A stretch of 43,332 nucleotides of DNA from positions 1 to 43,332 of the forward strand of contig NZ_JAFBDB010000012.1 in assembly GCF_016908015.1 (NCBI RefSeq), given 5' to 3'. This document shows, one piece after another, positions 20,235 to 29,250 of the stretch. Numbering within the stretch: the first letter of the stretch is position 1; every line of letters starts with the position of its first letter. The translations under genes were made by a program, and so were the position numbers. Origin of the DNA: Clostridium pascui (lineage in GTDB: Bacteria > Bacillota > Clostridia > Clostridiales > Clostridiaceae). The notes beneath the pieces were generated by a model that did not search any database, was not told the origin of the DNA, and saw only the letters and a list, made by a program, of their open reading frames with translations.

Positions 20235-21290
20235 TTATAATACATCTACAGATTTTAATACTTTATAAAAAACTACTAAGAAGATACAAAAGAACATTCC
20301 CGAGATGCCATTTACCTTTAATCCTATAAATATAGCAGCAATTACTGATACTGGATGTAGCCCTAATGATGCAGATACTATTTTGGGCTCCACTATTTGT
20401 CTTACTACAGTTACAACTATATACCATATTAATATTCCAAAGGCAGTAAAGTAATTTTTAATTATAAAGAAGTAAATTAAAGCTAATGGAATATATATGC
20501 CGCCAACTCCAAGCACAGGAAGAATATCAAATATAGCAGCTACAATACTTAATATACCAGAATACTTTACTTTTAAGACTGTAAAGCCAATTAGTGTCTC
20601 TATAAATGTAATAGAGATAACAAGCAAATAAGACATGGCATAATTTGTAAGCATTCTTTTAGCTTCATGAGTTATATGAATAAGTCTATCTGAGTTTTCA
20701 TTTTCTAGAGCATGCAAAAACTTAGTTTTGGCAGAGGTTAAGTCTCTTGTAAAAAAGTATGTTGATATTAAAGTGAATAATACTACCATAAAAACAGAAG
20801 GTATATACCCTAAAAATGATATAGCTCCTTGTATTATCTTACCAGTAATTGATACAGTTAAATTAGAAATTTTAGATATATAAGATGATAAGTTTTTCTC
20901 TATAGCATTTATAACTGATGGATCTAAATTATTATAATATTGCTCTAAATCTTGAAGAAGATAGTTTATGTTATTGCTATTAGTATTTAAATATAGCTGA
21001 ATATTCTTAGCTAATTGTATAGCTTCTCTAGTAAGAGTAAAAATCACAGTATATAAGAGAGATAAAATCACTGCGAAAAAAGCCAATGTAACTAACAAAG
21101 AAGATATAGAGTTTTTCAACTTCAATTTTCTACAAATAAATCTACTTGGTTTTCTTAATATAAGTGCAAAAATTAATGCTAATACAAAGGGTAAGGTATA
21201 CTGCAAGGTCTTAAAAAATGTTACAAATATAAGTGTATAAATTATAAAGAACAATATTGTTCTATCAAATCGTTGTAAAAACCGTCCCAT
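20235..21290 (-). CDS. AI-2E family membrane protein, YtvI-like
   Basis: A 351-residue polytopic membrane protein of the AI-2E exporter-like superfamily. Hydrophobic segments lie near residues 12-45, 60-85, 150-180, 210-250 and 265-340, with a hydrophilic loop between residues 85 and 150. FILFFIIYTLIF at the start and DILPVLGVGGIYIPLALI with IVVTVVRQIVEPKIVSASLGLHP near the end are typical. Layout and length fit the sporulation protein YtvI subgroup; transported substrate unknown. It starts 4 bases after the cysteine desulfurase-like gene ends, so the two are likely cotranscribed. Confidence 0.8.
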   Translation of the reverse strand: MGRFLQRFDRTILFFIIYTLIFVTFFKTLQYTLPFVLALIFALILRKPSRFICRKLKLKNSISSLLVTLAFFAVILSLLYTVIFTLTREAIQLAKNIQLYLNTNSNNINYLLQDLEQYYNNLDPSVINAIEKNLSSYISKISNLTVSITGKIIQGAISFLGYIPSVFMVVLFTLISTYFFTRDLTSAKTKFLHALENENSDRLIHITHEAKRMLTNYAMSYLLVISITFIETLIGFTVLKVKYSGILSIVAAIFDILPVLGVGGIYIPLALIYFFIIKNYFTAFGILIWYIVVTVVRQIVEPKIVSASLGLHPVSVIAAIFIGLKVNGISGMFFCIFLVVFYKVLKSVDVL

Positions 21291-21294
21291 TATG

Positions 21295-22461
21295 TCACTC
21301 CCTTTTTAAAAGTTTGTATAATGAATTTATAGTATAGTCAATATCTTCCTTAGTATTAAATAGTCCTAGACTAAAACGTAAAGTTCCAGTAGGAAAGGTT
21401 CCTATTGTTTTATGGGCTAATGGAGCGCAATGGAGCCCTGTTCTTGTCATAATACCAAAATCTCTTTCAAGCAGCATACCAAGTTCGGCAACGTCAATTT
21501 TAGAAGAGGTCATGGAAATAGTAGGAACATACTTTAAATTACTATTATATCCTATAATATTTACATTATCTATATTCGAAAGTTCTTGTATAAACATTTT
21601 AAATAAGCTTTGTTCTGTGCTTTCTATATTATGTAAACCGAAGTTTTCTATAAATTTCAAAGAAGAAAGTAAGCCTACTATTCCAGGCATGTTTAATGTG
21701 CCACTTTCAAACTTGTCTGGTAAAAATGTAGGTTGTTCTGTATTAAAGGATTCACTACCTGTGCCGCCTTCTATAAAGGGGGACATTTCATCATTAAACT
21801 TATCTGTAAGTAAAAATCCACCTATTCCTTGAGGTCCTAATAATGATTTATGTCCTGTGAATGCTAATGCACTACAATTAAGACTTTTAAAATCTAAATT
21901 TAAATTTCCTGCTGTTTGAGCAGAATCTATAATAAAGTATATATTCTTTTCTTTGCATATATCACCTATTTCCTTAATTGGCTGTACACTACCTACTACA
22001 TTAGAAGCATGAGAAAGAACAATCAATTTAGTATTTTCTTTTATTGTTTCTTTAAGAGTATTTATATCAATGATCCCATTTCCATTGCAGGATATTATGT
22101 CAACTTCAATGTTTTTAGATTTTTGAAGAGATGCAAGAGGCCTTAATATAGAGTTATGCTCCATTGAAGTAGTAATTATGTGCCATCCATCTTTTATAGA
22201 TGATTTTAATAAAGTATTTAATGATGTAGTAATATTTGGTGTAAAAATTACATTTTCCAATTTATCAAAGTTAAAAAGTTCAGCAAGTTTTAATCTACAG
22301 TCAAAAACAATTTCACTACTTTTAATTGAGTTTTTATAGGCACCTCTCCCGGGATTTCCACCTACTTCTGTCATGTATTTTATCATAGAATCTGTAACTT
22401 CATTGGGCTTTGGAAAGGTTGTTGCTGCATTATCTAAATATATACTTATAGTAATCACCAT
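21295..22461 (-). CDS. Cysteine desulfurase-like PLP enzyme (class V aminotransferase fold)
   Basis: About 388 residues matching the IscS/SufS-related cysteine desulfurase family: IYLDNAATTFPKP at the N-terminus, TTSMEHNSILRP, the PLP-binding lysine in FTGHKSLLGPQG (about residue 205), FESGTLNMPGI, and a candidate catalytic Cys345 in TGLHCAPLAH. Such enzymes move sulfur, or selenium, from cysteine or selenocysteine to acceptor proteins. It is divergent from yedF and the DUF3343 gene, a likely acceptor pair. The start is uncertain: the ATG at 22461 and GTG at 22458 overlap the only ribosome binding site (AGGATGGTGAT), which is better placed for an ATA at 22447-22449 giving MSIYLDNAATT. Confidence 0.88.
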   Translation of the reverse strand: MVITISIYLDNAATTFPKPNEVTDSMIKYMTEVGGNPGRGAYKNSIKSSEIVFDCRLKLAELFNFDKLENVIFTPNITTSLNTLLKSSIKDGWHIITTSMEHNSILRPLASLQKSKNIEVDIISCNGNGIIDINTLKETIKENTKLIVLSHASNVVGSVQPIKEIGDICKEKNIYFIIDSAQTAGNLNLDFKSLNCSALAFTGHKSLLGPQGIGGFLLTDKFNDEMSPFIEGGTGSESFNTEQPTFLPDKFESGTLNMPGIVGLLSSLKFIENFGLHNIESTEQSLFKMFIQELSNIDNVNIIGYNSNLKYVPTISMTSSKIDVAELGMLLERDFGIMTRTGLHCAPLAHKTIGTFPTGTLRFSLGLFNTKEDIDYTINSLYKLLKRE

Positions 22462-22605
22462 CCTAATTATGTAATAAATTTTGTATCAATATATTTGTAA
22501 AAATAAATTCATATTAAAAATTATTTACAAAGTTATAGTATAATAAAAGTGTTAAATATATTATAAGGTAATTACTATTAAATTTACAAGGTAGAGGTGA
22601 AAAAA

Positions 22606-23190
22606 ATGGATAATATAATAAATTGCAAGGGACTTAATTGTCCAGAACCTGTAATTAATACAAAAAAGTATTTTGATTCTATTAGTCAAGGAGAAGGTAC
22701 AGTAATAGTAGATAATGAAGTTGCTAAAAACAATATAATAAAGTTTGCTAAAAATAATAACTATTTATCAGAAATAATAAAGATGGAAAATGAATTGTAC
22801 TATATAAAAGTGGTTAAAGAAGTAGATAATATAAAAGATAAAGATTCATTAAATGATGGGTATACTATTTTAATTACCACGGATAAATTGGGAGAGGGAA
22901 GTGAAGAACTAGGGAAGATATTAATGAAAAGTTATTTTTATGCTGTTTCAGAAAATGATAAACTTCCTTCAAATATAATATTTTTAAATAGCGGTGTTTT
23001 TCTTACAACAGAAGGATCTCAAATATTAGATGTTTTAGAGGCTATGAGTAAAAAGGGGGTAGCTATCTCAAGTTGTGGAACATGTTTAGATTTTTACAAT
23101 GTAAAAGATAAGTTGAAATTGGGTGAGATTTCCAACATGTATTTTATAGTAGAGAAAATAAGTAATTCTAGTAAAGTGATAAAGTTGTAA
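22606..23190 (+). CDS. yedF: YedF-type sulfurtransferase-like selenium metabolism protein
   Basis: A 194-residue two-domain protein. Residues 1-70 are TusA/SirA-like, with Cys12 in the NCPEPV motif that normally carries a persulfide. After a charged linker, residues 85-194 form a DsrE-like domain with CGTC at 157-160. This fusion is the YedF family, often found with selenium genes. The ATG at 22606, seven bases after AGAGGTGA, is preferred to a GTG at 22597. The DUF3343 gene follows by 14 bases and a cysteine desulfurase-like gene is divergent. No selD, selA, selB or selC is in the window, so a role in selenium rather than sulfur transfer is inference. Confidence 0.88.
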   Translation: MDNIINCKGLNCPEPVINTKKYFDSISQGEGTVIVDNEVAKNNIIKFAKNNNYLSEIIKMENELYYIKVVKEVDNIKDKDSLNDGYTILITTDKLGEGSEELGKILMKSYFYAVSENDKLPSNIIFLNSGVFLTTEGSQILDVLEAMSKKGVAISSCGTCLDFYNVKDKLKLGEISNMYFIVEKISNSSKVIKL

Positions 23191-23204
23191 ATGGAGTGAT
23201 AATA

Positions 23205-23465
23205 ATGACACAGTATTATGTTTTAGTTTTTAAAAATACACTTGACTCAATAAAGGCAGAAAAATTTTTAAAAGAAAATAGTATAGATATGACTATAATG
23301 CCCACCCCTACAGGAATTACTCAAAGCTGTGGCATAAGCATTAAAGTAAGTTCAGATGATATAAATAAAATAAAGGAACTAATAACAGAAAATAAGCTCA
23401 CAGCAAAGGCTATATTTGGAAGAGAGGAAAGTGCATATAGGAGAATATATAATAATGAAGAATAG
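23205..23465 (+). CDS. DUF3343 protein (putative Se/S carrier)
   Basis: An 86-residue protein starting MTQYYVLVFKNTLDSIKAEKFL. Cys42 in TPTGITQSCGISIKV is the only cysteine and is the expected carrier residue in this family, which is proposed to carry sulfur or selenium. GGAGTGA five bases upstream supports the ATG at 23205 over an in-frame GTG at 23196. Position directly after yedF suggests one transcript and a donor-acceptor relation. Function is inferred from family and context. Confidence 0.82.
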   Translation: MTQYYVLVFKNTLDSIKAEKFLKENSIDMTIMPTPTGITQSCGISIKVSSDDINKIKELITENKLTAKAIFGREESAYRRIYNNEE

Positions 23466-23495
23466 TGCTTTATAATTATCAGGGAGGAATACATA

Positions 23496-24341
23496 GTGTA
23501 TAGTTTTAGTAATATAAGTAGTTTTTTAGATAAGCTAAATATATATGGAGCAATTTATACAACTATTAAGGTTTTAATTATACTTATTTTAATGTATTTA
23601 TTAAGAAAAATAGGAAATAACGTAATAAATAGATTTGTAAGTAAACAAAGTAATATGAGGTTTTCGCTAAATGAAAAGAGATCTAATACATTAGGTGCAA
23701 TACTTAAAAGTATACTAAAATATTCCATATATTCTATAGGAATATTTATAATTGTAGAAATGTTATTTGGAATTAGAGGACTTACCTTTGCAAGCTTTGG
23801 TGGTGTGGCTATAGGTCTTGGAGCTCAGAATCTCATAAAGGACGTAATAAACGGATTTTTTATATTATTTGAGGATCAATATGCTGTAGGAGATTATGTT
23901 ACAATAGATGGAAATGCTGGCATTGTAGAAACTATAGAGCTTAGAATAACGAGAGTAAGAAATTTTAATGGAGATTTACATATAATCCCTAACGGTACTA
24001 TAAGCAATGTAACAAATCATTCTAGAGGAAATGTGAGATTTCTTCTTGATATAAGTATTTCAAATGATGAGAATTTAGATAATGTAATGAAGATGATAAA
24101 AGAAATGTGTAAGGAATTTAAGATAGAAAATAAAAATATAGTAGAAGGGCCAAAAGTTATAGGAGTTACAGCAATGAATGAAACTTCATTTACTATAAGG
24201 ATAGTAGGAAAGTCTAAGCCTTTAACACATTGGGATGTTGAAGTAGAATTAAGAGAAAAAATAATGCATTTATTAGATAGAGAAAATATTAAGAGACCAT
24301 ACACTAAAATGAAAATAATAAAGGAGGAGCAAAATGGTTAA
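23496..24341 (+). CDS. mscS: Small-conductance mechanosensitive channel (MscS family)
   Basis: A 281-residue MscS-type channel that opens under membrane tension to release solutes. Hydrophobic helices lie at about residues 20-40 and 68-90, then the pore helix TM3 with FASFGGVAIGLGAQNLIKD (Gly/Ala-rich packing face). The beta domain with FEDQYAVGDYVTIDGNAGIVE and the C-terminal alpha/beta domain follow. Length and layout fit the YkuT-type short MscS. It starts at GTG with GGGAGG 8 bases upstream. It overlaps the DUF951 gene by 8 bases. Confidence 0.94.
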   Translation: MYSFSNISSFLDKLNIYGAIYTTIKVLIILILMYLLRKIGNNVINRFVSKQSNMRFSLNEKRSNTLGAILKSILKYSIYSIGIFIIVEMLFGIRGLTFASFGGVAIGLGAQNLIKDVINGFFILFEDQYAVGDYVTIDGNAGIVETIELRITRVRNFNGDLHIIPNGTISNVTNHSRGNVRFLLDISISNDENLDNVMKMIKEMCKEFKIENKNIVEGPKVIGVTAMNETSFTIRIVGKSKPLTHWDVEVELREKIMHLLDRENIKRPYTKMKIIKEEQNG

Positions 24342-24552
24342 AATTTTTAATTTGGGAGATATCGTTGAAATGAAAAAGGATCACCCATGTGGAAGTAAGG
24401 AGTGGGAAATTATAAGAATGGGAGCAGACATAAAAATAAAATGCTGCGGATGTGGAAGAATAATAATGCTTCCAAGAAGTAAATTTGAAAAGGATATGAA
24501 AAAGGTAGTAAAATGTAGTAACGAAGAAAATAAAGAAGATATTTTAAAATAG
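24334..24552 (+). CDS. DUF951 protein (YyzM-like)
   Basis: A 72-residue protein with the DUF951 pattern: GDIVEMKKDHPCGSKEWEIIR, then IKIKCCGCGRIIMLPRSKFEK. The paired cysteines C47-G-C49-G suggest a small nucleic-acid or metal-binding fold, but no function is known. Its start overlaps the last codons of mscS, and AAGGAGGAG lies in that gene's end, so it is translated by coupling. It lies next to the rpsF operon, as in other Firmicutes. Confidence 0.88.
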   Translation: MVKIFNLGDIVEMKKDHPCGSKEWEIIRMGADIKIKCCGCGRIIMLPRSKFEKDMKKVVKCSNEENKEDILK

Positions 24553-24564
24553 ATATAAAAACTA

Positions 24565-24593
24565 TTGATTTTTATAAAAATAGATGATAAAAT
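24565..24593 (+). promoter_or_regulatory. Promoter of the rpsF-ssb-rpsR operon
   Basis: TTGATT (24565-24570) and TAAAAT (24588-24593) are 17 bases apart, and TGA directly before the -10 box makes it an extended -10 promoter. Transcription would begin near 24600, right at the start of the S6:S18-type leader. Confidence 0.65.
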
Positions 24594-24603
24594 ATATCGG
24601 TAG

Positions 24604-24640
24604 TCCCTGCTGTGAAAATCACAGCCGTAAGTCCAAGGGG
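24604..24640 (+). promoter_or_regulatory. S6:S18-type autoregulatory leader of rpsF
   Basis: An outer stem (24604-24608 with 24636-24640, CCCT/AGGG plus a wobble pair) encloses a hairpin CTGTG/CACAG (24610-24614, 24620-24624). Unpaired CCG (24625-24627) follows the hairpin. This arrangement, with the CCG box, is that of the known RNA motif bound by the S6:S18 complex in rpsF leaders, which represses the operon when both proteins are in excess. The strong ribosome binding site GGAGGAGGTG begins right where the outer stem ends. Confidence 0.8.
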
Positions 24641-24655
24641 AGGAGGTGAAATCTA

Positions 24656-24943
24656 ATGAGAAAATATGAAACTATATTTATACTTAATCCATCATTAGAT
24701 GAGGAAGCAGTTAAAGCAACTGTGGAAAAATTTAAAGGTGCTATTGAAAGCAATGGTGGAGTAGTAGAAAATGTTGATTTCTGGGGTAGAAGAAAATTAG
24801 CTTATGAAATTAACAAAATCAGCGAAGGTTATTATACATTATTTAACTTCAACGCTGGCCCAGAATTACCAAAAGAATTAGATAGATTATTTAGAATCAA
24901 TGATTCAGTTATAAGACATATAATAGTTAAAGAAGAAAAATAA
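24656..24943 (+). CDS. rpsF: 30S ribosomal protein S6
   Basis: A 95-residue S6, starting [19 protein letters not shown] and including [16 protein letters not shown], blocks conserved in all bacterial S6 proteins. S6 pairs with S18 on the platform of the small subunit. GGAGGTGAA upstream fixes the start. It is the first gene of rpsF-ssb-rpsR and is probably autoregulated through the leader hairpin. Confidence 0.98.
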   Translation: MRKYETIFILNPSLDEEAVKATVEKFKGAIESNGGVVENVDFWGRRKLAYEINKISEGYYTLFNFNAGPELPKELDRLFRINDSVIRHIIVKEEK

Positions 24944-24957
24944 GGTGTGGTGCTAAA

Positions 24958-25395
24958 ATGAATAAAGTAGTTTTAATAGGAAGGCTTACCAAAGACCCAG
25001 AGTTAAAATTTACTCCTGGGAATGGTACAGCAGTAGCCACCTTTACATTAGCTGTCGATAGAAGATTTTCTAAAGATGGCAATAGAGAAGCGGACTTTAT
25101 CCCTGTAGTGGTATGGGGAAAACAAGCAGAATCTACAGCTAATTACATGAGCAAAGGTAAACTTATGGGAGTTAGCGGTAGAATTCAAACAAGAAGTTAT
25201 GAAGCTAAGGACGGAACTAGAAGGTACATAACCGAGATAGTTGCAGAAGAGGTTCAATTTCTTGAATGGGGAAACAGACAATCCACAGCAGACCCAATCA
25301 ATGGAGGCTACCCACAGACTGGCATGCCAGGAGGATTTGATGGTTCCTATTCTGATGATATCACTCCTATAGATGATGGAGAGATACCATTTTAA
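24958..25395 (+). CDS. ssb: Single-stranded DNA-binding protein
   Basis: A 145-residue [24 protein letters not shown] opens the OB fold, [21 protein letters not shown] follows, then a low-complexity Gly/Pro linker and the acidic tip DDGEIPF that recruits repair and replication proteins. It coats single-stranded DNA at forks. It lies between rpsF and rpsR as usual, 14 bases after rpsF. Confidence 0.98.
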   Translation: MNKVVLIGRLTKDPELKFTPGNGTAVATFTLAVDRRFSKDGNREADFIPVVVWGKQAESTANYMSKGKLMGVSGRIQTRSYEAKDGTRRYITEIVAEEVQFLEWGNRQSTADPINGGYPQTGMPGGFDGSYSDDITPIDDGEIPF

Positions 25396-25415
25396 TAATA
25401 AAGGAGGGTTGAAAA

Positions 25416-25694
25416 ATGAGCAGAGAATCTGGTAGAGATAGAGATAGAGATAACGGAAACAGAAGATCTTCTGGAAAAATGAGAAGATCAAGAAGAAAAG
25501 TTTGTATGTTCTGTGTAGACAAAGCAGAAAGCATTGACTACAAAGATATAAACAAATTAAGAAAATATATAACTGAAAGAGGAAAGATTCTTCCAAGAAG
25601 AATTTCCGGAACTTGTGCAAAGCATCAGAGAGCACTTACAGATGCAATAAAGAGAGCAAGAAACATAGCTTTATTACCATTCACAACAGAATAA
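25416..25694 (+). CDS. rpsR: 30S ribosomal protein S18
   Basis: A 92-residue S18 with an Arg/Asp-rich N-terminal extension ([19 protein letters not shown]) before the conserved core [39 protein letters not shown]. The CxxC-type cysteines are retained, fitting the zinc-binding version. AAAGGAGGG upstream fixes the start, and a strong terminator follows. Confidence 0.98.
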   Translation: MSRESGRDRDRDNGNRRSSGKMRRSRRKVCMFCVDKAESIDYKDINKLRKYITERGKILPRRISGTCAKHQRALTDAIKRARNIALLPFTTE

Positions 25695-25715
25695 TAAAGT
25701 TTATATAGATTGCTT

Positions 25716-25744
25716 AAAGAAAGGATTTATCCTTTCTTTTTTTT
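25716..25744 (+). terminator. Intrinsic terminator of the rpsF operon
   Basis: A 10-bp stem AAAGAAAGGA/TCCTTTCTTT (25716-25725 with 25730-25739) with a TTTA loop and a run of T to 25744. Confidence 0.92.
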
Positions 25745-25831
25745 ATATACAATATAAATATATAATGAGCTTTAATCGATATATAACCTTATGCAATAAA
25801 GGATTATAAATGGTAAAATGGAATATAATTA

Positions 25832-25860
25832 TTGTAAAATATTTATAGTAAACTTATAAT
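25832..25860 (+). promoter_or_regulatory. Promoter of the MazG-like–yybS–gdpP–rplI–lonC–dnaB run
   Basis: TTGTAA (25832-25837) and a perfect TATAAT (25855-25860) with a 17-base spacer lie about 65 bases ahead of the MazG-like gene and after the rpsR terminator. Short gaps and overlaps downstream mean this promoter may serve six genes through dnaB. Confidence 0.65.
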
Positions 25861-25924
25861 TATATTATGTGTATAACTTTAGATAACCGGGTTTTAGCAA
25901 AAAGGGATTAAAAGAGGTGAAAAC

Positions 25925-26242
25925 ATGAAAAAGGATGATTTTAATATAATGCATAACATAAAAGTAATAGAGGAACTAAAGGCAGAACTGTTATGTTTAA
26001 TAGGAGATTTTTTTAGATTATTAACTCGTGGAAGTAATGTAGCTCAAGAAGCTATACTTGACTGCATTGCAGGGTCAATAACAGTATTATATATATTAGC
26101 AGAAAGACTTGGATATTCTTATACTGCAGTAGATGAAAATATGAAAAGAAAATTAAAAATGGGAATACTCGAGGAAGATAAAGTAGAAAAAGAAAATAAG
26201 GATTTAAGCAGATTATATTCTCATCTTAAGGAAAGGCAGTAA
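25925..26242 (+). CDS. MazG-like family protein
   Basis: A 105-residue, mostly helical protein (NIKVIEELKAELLCLIGDFFRLL, then AQEAILDCIAGSITVLYILAERLGYSY) that resembles the short MazG-like family of clostridia. True MazG proteins hydrolyse nucleoside triphosphates using an ExxE...ExxD metal site; I do not see that complete motif, so enzymatic activity is doubtful. GAGGTGAA upstream supports the start. It leads the operon with yybS and gdpP. Confidence 0.75.
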   Translation: MKKDDFNIMHNIKVIEELKAELLCLIGDFFRLLTRGSNVAQEAILDCIAGSITVLYILAERLGYSYTAVDENMKRKLKMGILEEDKVEKENKDLSRLYSHLKERQ

Positions 26243-26253
26243 GGTGGAATAAT

Positions 26254-27243
26254 ATGAAAGATCAAAAATATGCTACTAAAAGTACTGTAGAAGCTGGAAT
26301 TATGACATGTATTATTTTAATTCTAATGTTAATAAATATATACATGCCTATATTTTCATATGTATTAAAGTTTATTCTTCCAATTCCAGTTACATTGTTG
26401 TATTTAAGACATAATTCAAAGGTTACATTTACAGCTTTAGCTGCAAGTGGTATATTAATTTCTTTAATTAACAACCCGCTATCCGGATTAACTAGTGCAA
26501 TAATGTTTGGGCTTACGGGTATTGCATTAGGGTATAGTATAAAAAGAGAACTAAGTGTACCTACCACTATAATGCTTTTAGCAGTAGCATCTTTAATAGG
26601 ATCTGTTATTGACTTTACTGTATATATAACATTAATTAGTGGAACAAGTGTAACAAAGTTTATGAGTGAAGTTGTTAGGACTATAAATGAATCTATGAAT
26701 ATGAGTATAAGTTTTTACGAGAAAATGGGAATGCCGTCAGAGCAAATTAAGATGTTTAAAAGTATGATAGGTATTTTTACAGTAGATTATATGATGAAGC
26801 TTATACCATCAGCTCTTCTTATTTCTTCGGTTATATTTGCATTTTTAAGTTATATAATTACTCGATTAATACTCAGAAAATTAGGATATAATATAAAGGA
26901 AATGCCTAAGTTTTCCAGAATGTATATTGATATAAGATTTGTAACAGTATTAGCTATAATAATGCTTATAGGAATTATACTTATAAGGTTAAATATAACT
27001 GTAGGTGAGTATATATCGATTTCTTCGGAGTTAATGCTTTTGTATGCATTTTTATTTGATGGAATAGCACTAGTAACTTATTATCTAAGTAATAAATTAA
27101 GTTTATCCAAGGGAGTTATTGTTGCATTAATAGTATTTACAACAGTTTCTCAATTAGCAATTGTGTATATAATACTTGGAGTAATAGATATCATTGCAGA
27201 TTTTAGGAAGCTTGACCCAAATAGGATTTGGAAAACAAGTTAA
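26254..27243 (+). CDS. yybS: YybS-like polytopic membrane protein (DUF2232)
   Basis: A 329-residue membrane protein with about eight hydrophobic segments: near 14-50, 57-75, 85-95, 103-125, 175-200, 228-250, 262-275 and 285-312. It fits DUF2232/YybS, related to the membrane (S-component-like) part of ECF transporters. Its substrate is unknown. Position directly before gdpP (12 bases) matches the yybS-yybT-rplI order of Firmicutes. AAGGTGG upstream sets the start. Confidence 0.85.
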   Translation: MKDQKYATKSTVEAGIMTCIILILMLINIYMPIFSYVLKFILPIPVTLLYLRHNSKVTFTALAASGILISLINNPLSGLTSAIMFGLTGIALGYSIKRELSVPTTIMLLAVASLIGSVIDFTVYITLISGTSVTKFMSEVVRTINESMNMSISFYEKMGMPSEQIKMFKSMIGIFTVDYMMKLIPSALLISSVIFAFLSYIITRLILRKLGYNIKEMPKFSRMYIDIRFVTVLAIIMLIGIILIRLNITVGEYISISSELMLLYAFLFDGIALVTYYLSNKLSLSKGVIVALIVFTTVSQLAIVYIILGVIDIIADFRKLDPNRIWKTS

Positions 27244-27255
27244 TGGGGGTCCCGT

Positions 27256-29250
27256 ATGGATAATAATTATAATTATTTTTTTACTACCAACAAAATTTAT
27301 ATGATAATGATAGCTATATTGGTTATGTTTGTAAGTTATTATAATTATATAATTGGTTTATTAGCTAGCTTCATATATATTGGCCTTATAGTATACAATA
27401 TAAGAACAAATAAAACTAAGAAAAACAAGTGGAAAAAGTTTATAGAAAACTTTTCTTCTAAATTAGATAATGCTACTAGAAACACATTGGTAAATCTACC
27501 ATTTCCAATGCTTATTATAGGGAAAAAGGGAAACATATTATGGTATAATCAAAATTTCTCTCAAGTTTTAAGTAACCAAGATATATTAGATAAAAATATA
27601 AACGATTTTATAAAAGAATTAAATATAAGGCAAATATTAGAAGGTAAAAAAAATTCATTTAAATATGTAAAACTACAGGATAGTTACTTCGATATTTATA
27701 CTAATATAGTTGAAGGTAATGAAAGCAAGGCAAGTAATAAGGAAAAGATGATTCTTGTATACCTATATGATGTAACAGATTTTTATCATATGATGACAAG
27801 TGTTGATGAAAATAAGGAAACTGTAATGCTTATTGAGGTAGATAATCTAGATGAAGTAATAAAGAGTACTGAAGAAGATAAGAAGCCTATTTTGATAGCA
27901 GAAATAGAAAAAGTTATTAATAGCTATTCTCAAAATCTTAATGCTATGTCAAAAAAATACGATTCAAATAAATATGTATTATCTGTTCAAAACAAGTATA
28001 TTCAAAAAGAAATGGAGAAAAAGTTCGATGTCTTAGATAATATACGTGAAATAGATATAGGAAATAAACTTACAGTAACTTTAAGTATGGGTATAGGACG
28101 AGGTGGAAAAAATCCTATAGAAAATCAAAAATTTGCAGCATCAGCTAAAGATTTGGCCCTGGGAAGAGGGGGAGATCAGGCGGTTGTAAAAAATGGAGAG
28201 AAACTTTCCTTTTATGGAGGAAAAACTAAGGAAGTAGAAAAAAGAACTAAGGTGAGAGCTAGAGTCATAGCTCATGCTCTTTTAGATCTTATAAATGAAA
28301 GTAGTGCAGTTCTTATTATGGGTCATGTAAATATGGATATAGATTGTTTAGGAGCAGCAGTTGGTATTTATAGTACTGTTAACTCTCTAAATAAGCAATG
28401 TAATATAGTGTTAGATGAGGTAAATAACAGTATTAAAATAATAATGGAGAAACTTAAGAATGAAAAGGATTATAATAATGCATTTATAAGTACAATTGAT
28501 GCTATAGATAAGTTAGATGAAGATACATTACTTATATTAGTGGATGTTCATAGTAAGGGCCATGTGGAAGATATAAGATTAGTAGAAAAGGCAAAGAAAA
28601 CAGTTATAATAGATCATCATAGAAAGTCCTCTAATTTTGTAGAAGGAACTTTATTGAGTTATATAGAGCCATATGCTTCATCTACTTCAGAAATGGTAAC
28701 AGAAATGATACAATATATGAGTGACAAGCCACAATTAAAGGTATTAGAAGCTGAGGCTTTGCTTGCAGGAATATGTGTAGATACAAAGAACTTTTATTTT
28801 AAGACAGGGGTAAGGACTTTTGAGGCGGCCTCTTTTTTAAGAAAGTTAGGTGCTGATACTATAGATGTTAAGAAGTTGTTTTCAGATGACTTAGACACTT
28901 ATTTAAAAAGATATGAGATAATAAAGTCAGCTGAAGTAATAAATGGAATTGCCATATCGATATGTCCGCCAGAAATAGAAAATATTGTATTAGCTGCACA
29001 AGCAGCGGATGAACTACTAAATATTACAGGTATTCATTCATCATTTGTTTTTGCTAAAATAGAAGATGATATACACATAAGTGGTCGTTCCTTAGGAGAT
29101 ATAAATGTGCAGGTAATACTGGAAGCTTTAGGTGGTGGTGGGCACATGACTATGGCAGGAGCTAAATTAAAGTCTAATACAATAGAAGAAGCTGTAGAAA
29201 AATTAAAAAATGCTATAGATAAATACTTAAGGGAAGGTGACTATAAATGA
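27256..29250 (+). CDS. gdpP: Cyclic-di-AMP phosphodiesterase GdpP (YybT)
   Basis: GdpP degrades the essential messenger c-di-AMP, which controls potassium transport and wall homeostasis. The 664 residues run in the family order: two membrane helices (about 14-50), a PAS-like domain (75-150), a degenerate GGDEF domain (170-310, [10 protein letters not shown]), a DHH domain with [17 protein letters not shown] and DHHRKS, and a DHHA1 domain with the [13 protein letters not shown] block. All DHH metal ligands appear present, so it should be active. It overlaps rplI by four bases (ATGA). Confidence 0.97.
   Translation: MDNNYNYFFTTNKIYMIMIAILVMFVSYYNYIIGLLASFIYIGLIVYNIRTNKTKKNKWKKFIENFSSKLDNATRNTLVNLPFPMLIIGKKGNILWYNQNFSQVLSNQDILDKNINDFIKELNIRQILEGKKNSFKYVKLQDSYFDIYTNIVEGNESKASNKEKMILVYLYDVTDFYHMMTSVDENKETVMLIEVDNLDEVIKSTEEDKKPILIAEIEKVINSYSQNLNAMSKKYDSNKYVLSVQNKYIQKEMEKKFDVLDNIREIDIGNKLTVTLSMGIGRGGKNPIENQKFAASAKDLALGRGGDQAVVKNGEKLSFYGGKTKEVEKRTKVRARVIAHALLDLINESSAVLIMGHVNMDIDCLGAAVGIYSTVNSLNKQCNIVLDEVNNSIKIIMEKLKNEKDYNNAFISTIDAIDKLDEDTLLILVDVHSKGHVEDIRLVEKAKKTVIIDHHRKSSNFVEGTLLSYIEPYASSTSEMVTEMIQYMSDKPQLKVLEAEALLAGICVDTKNFYFKTGVRTFEAASFLRKLGADTIDVKKLFSDDLDTYLKRYEIIKSAEVINGIAISICPPEIENIVLAAQAADELLNITGIHSSFVFAKIEDDIHISGRSLGDINVQVILEALGGGGHMTMAGAKLKSNTIEEAVEKLKNAIDKYLREGDYK

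Noticed and set aside
22606-23465. Selenocysteine (in-frame TGA) in yedF or the DUF3343 gene
   Set aside because: Both frames are open with ordinary TGT cysteine codons at the expected carrier positions and no in-frame TGA.
25048-25635. A 195-codon minus-strand open reading frame opposite ssb and rpsR
   Set aside because: Antisense shadow of two strongly recognised genes; Cys/Phe/Leu-rich product with no coding character.
25925-26242. The MazG-like protein as an active nucleoside triphosphate pyrophosphohydrolase or toxin-antitoxin part
   Set aside because: The metal-binding ExxE...ExxD pattern is not complete and no mazE/mazF partner is adjacent.
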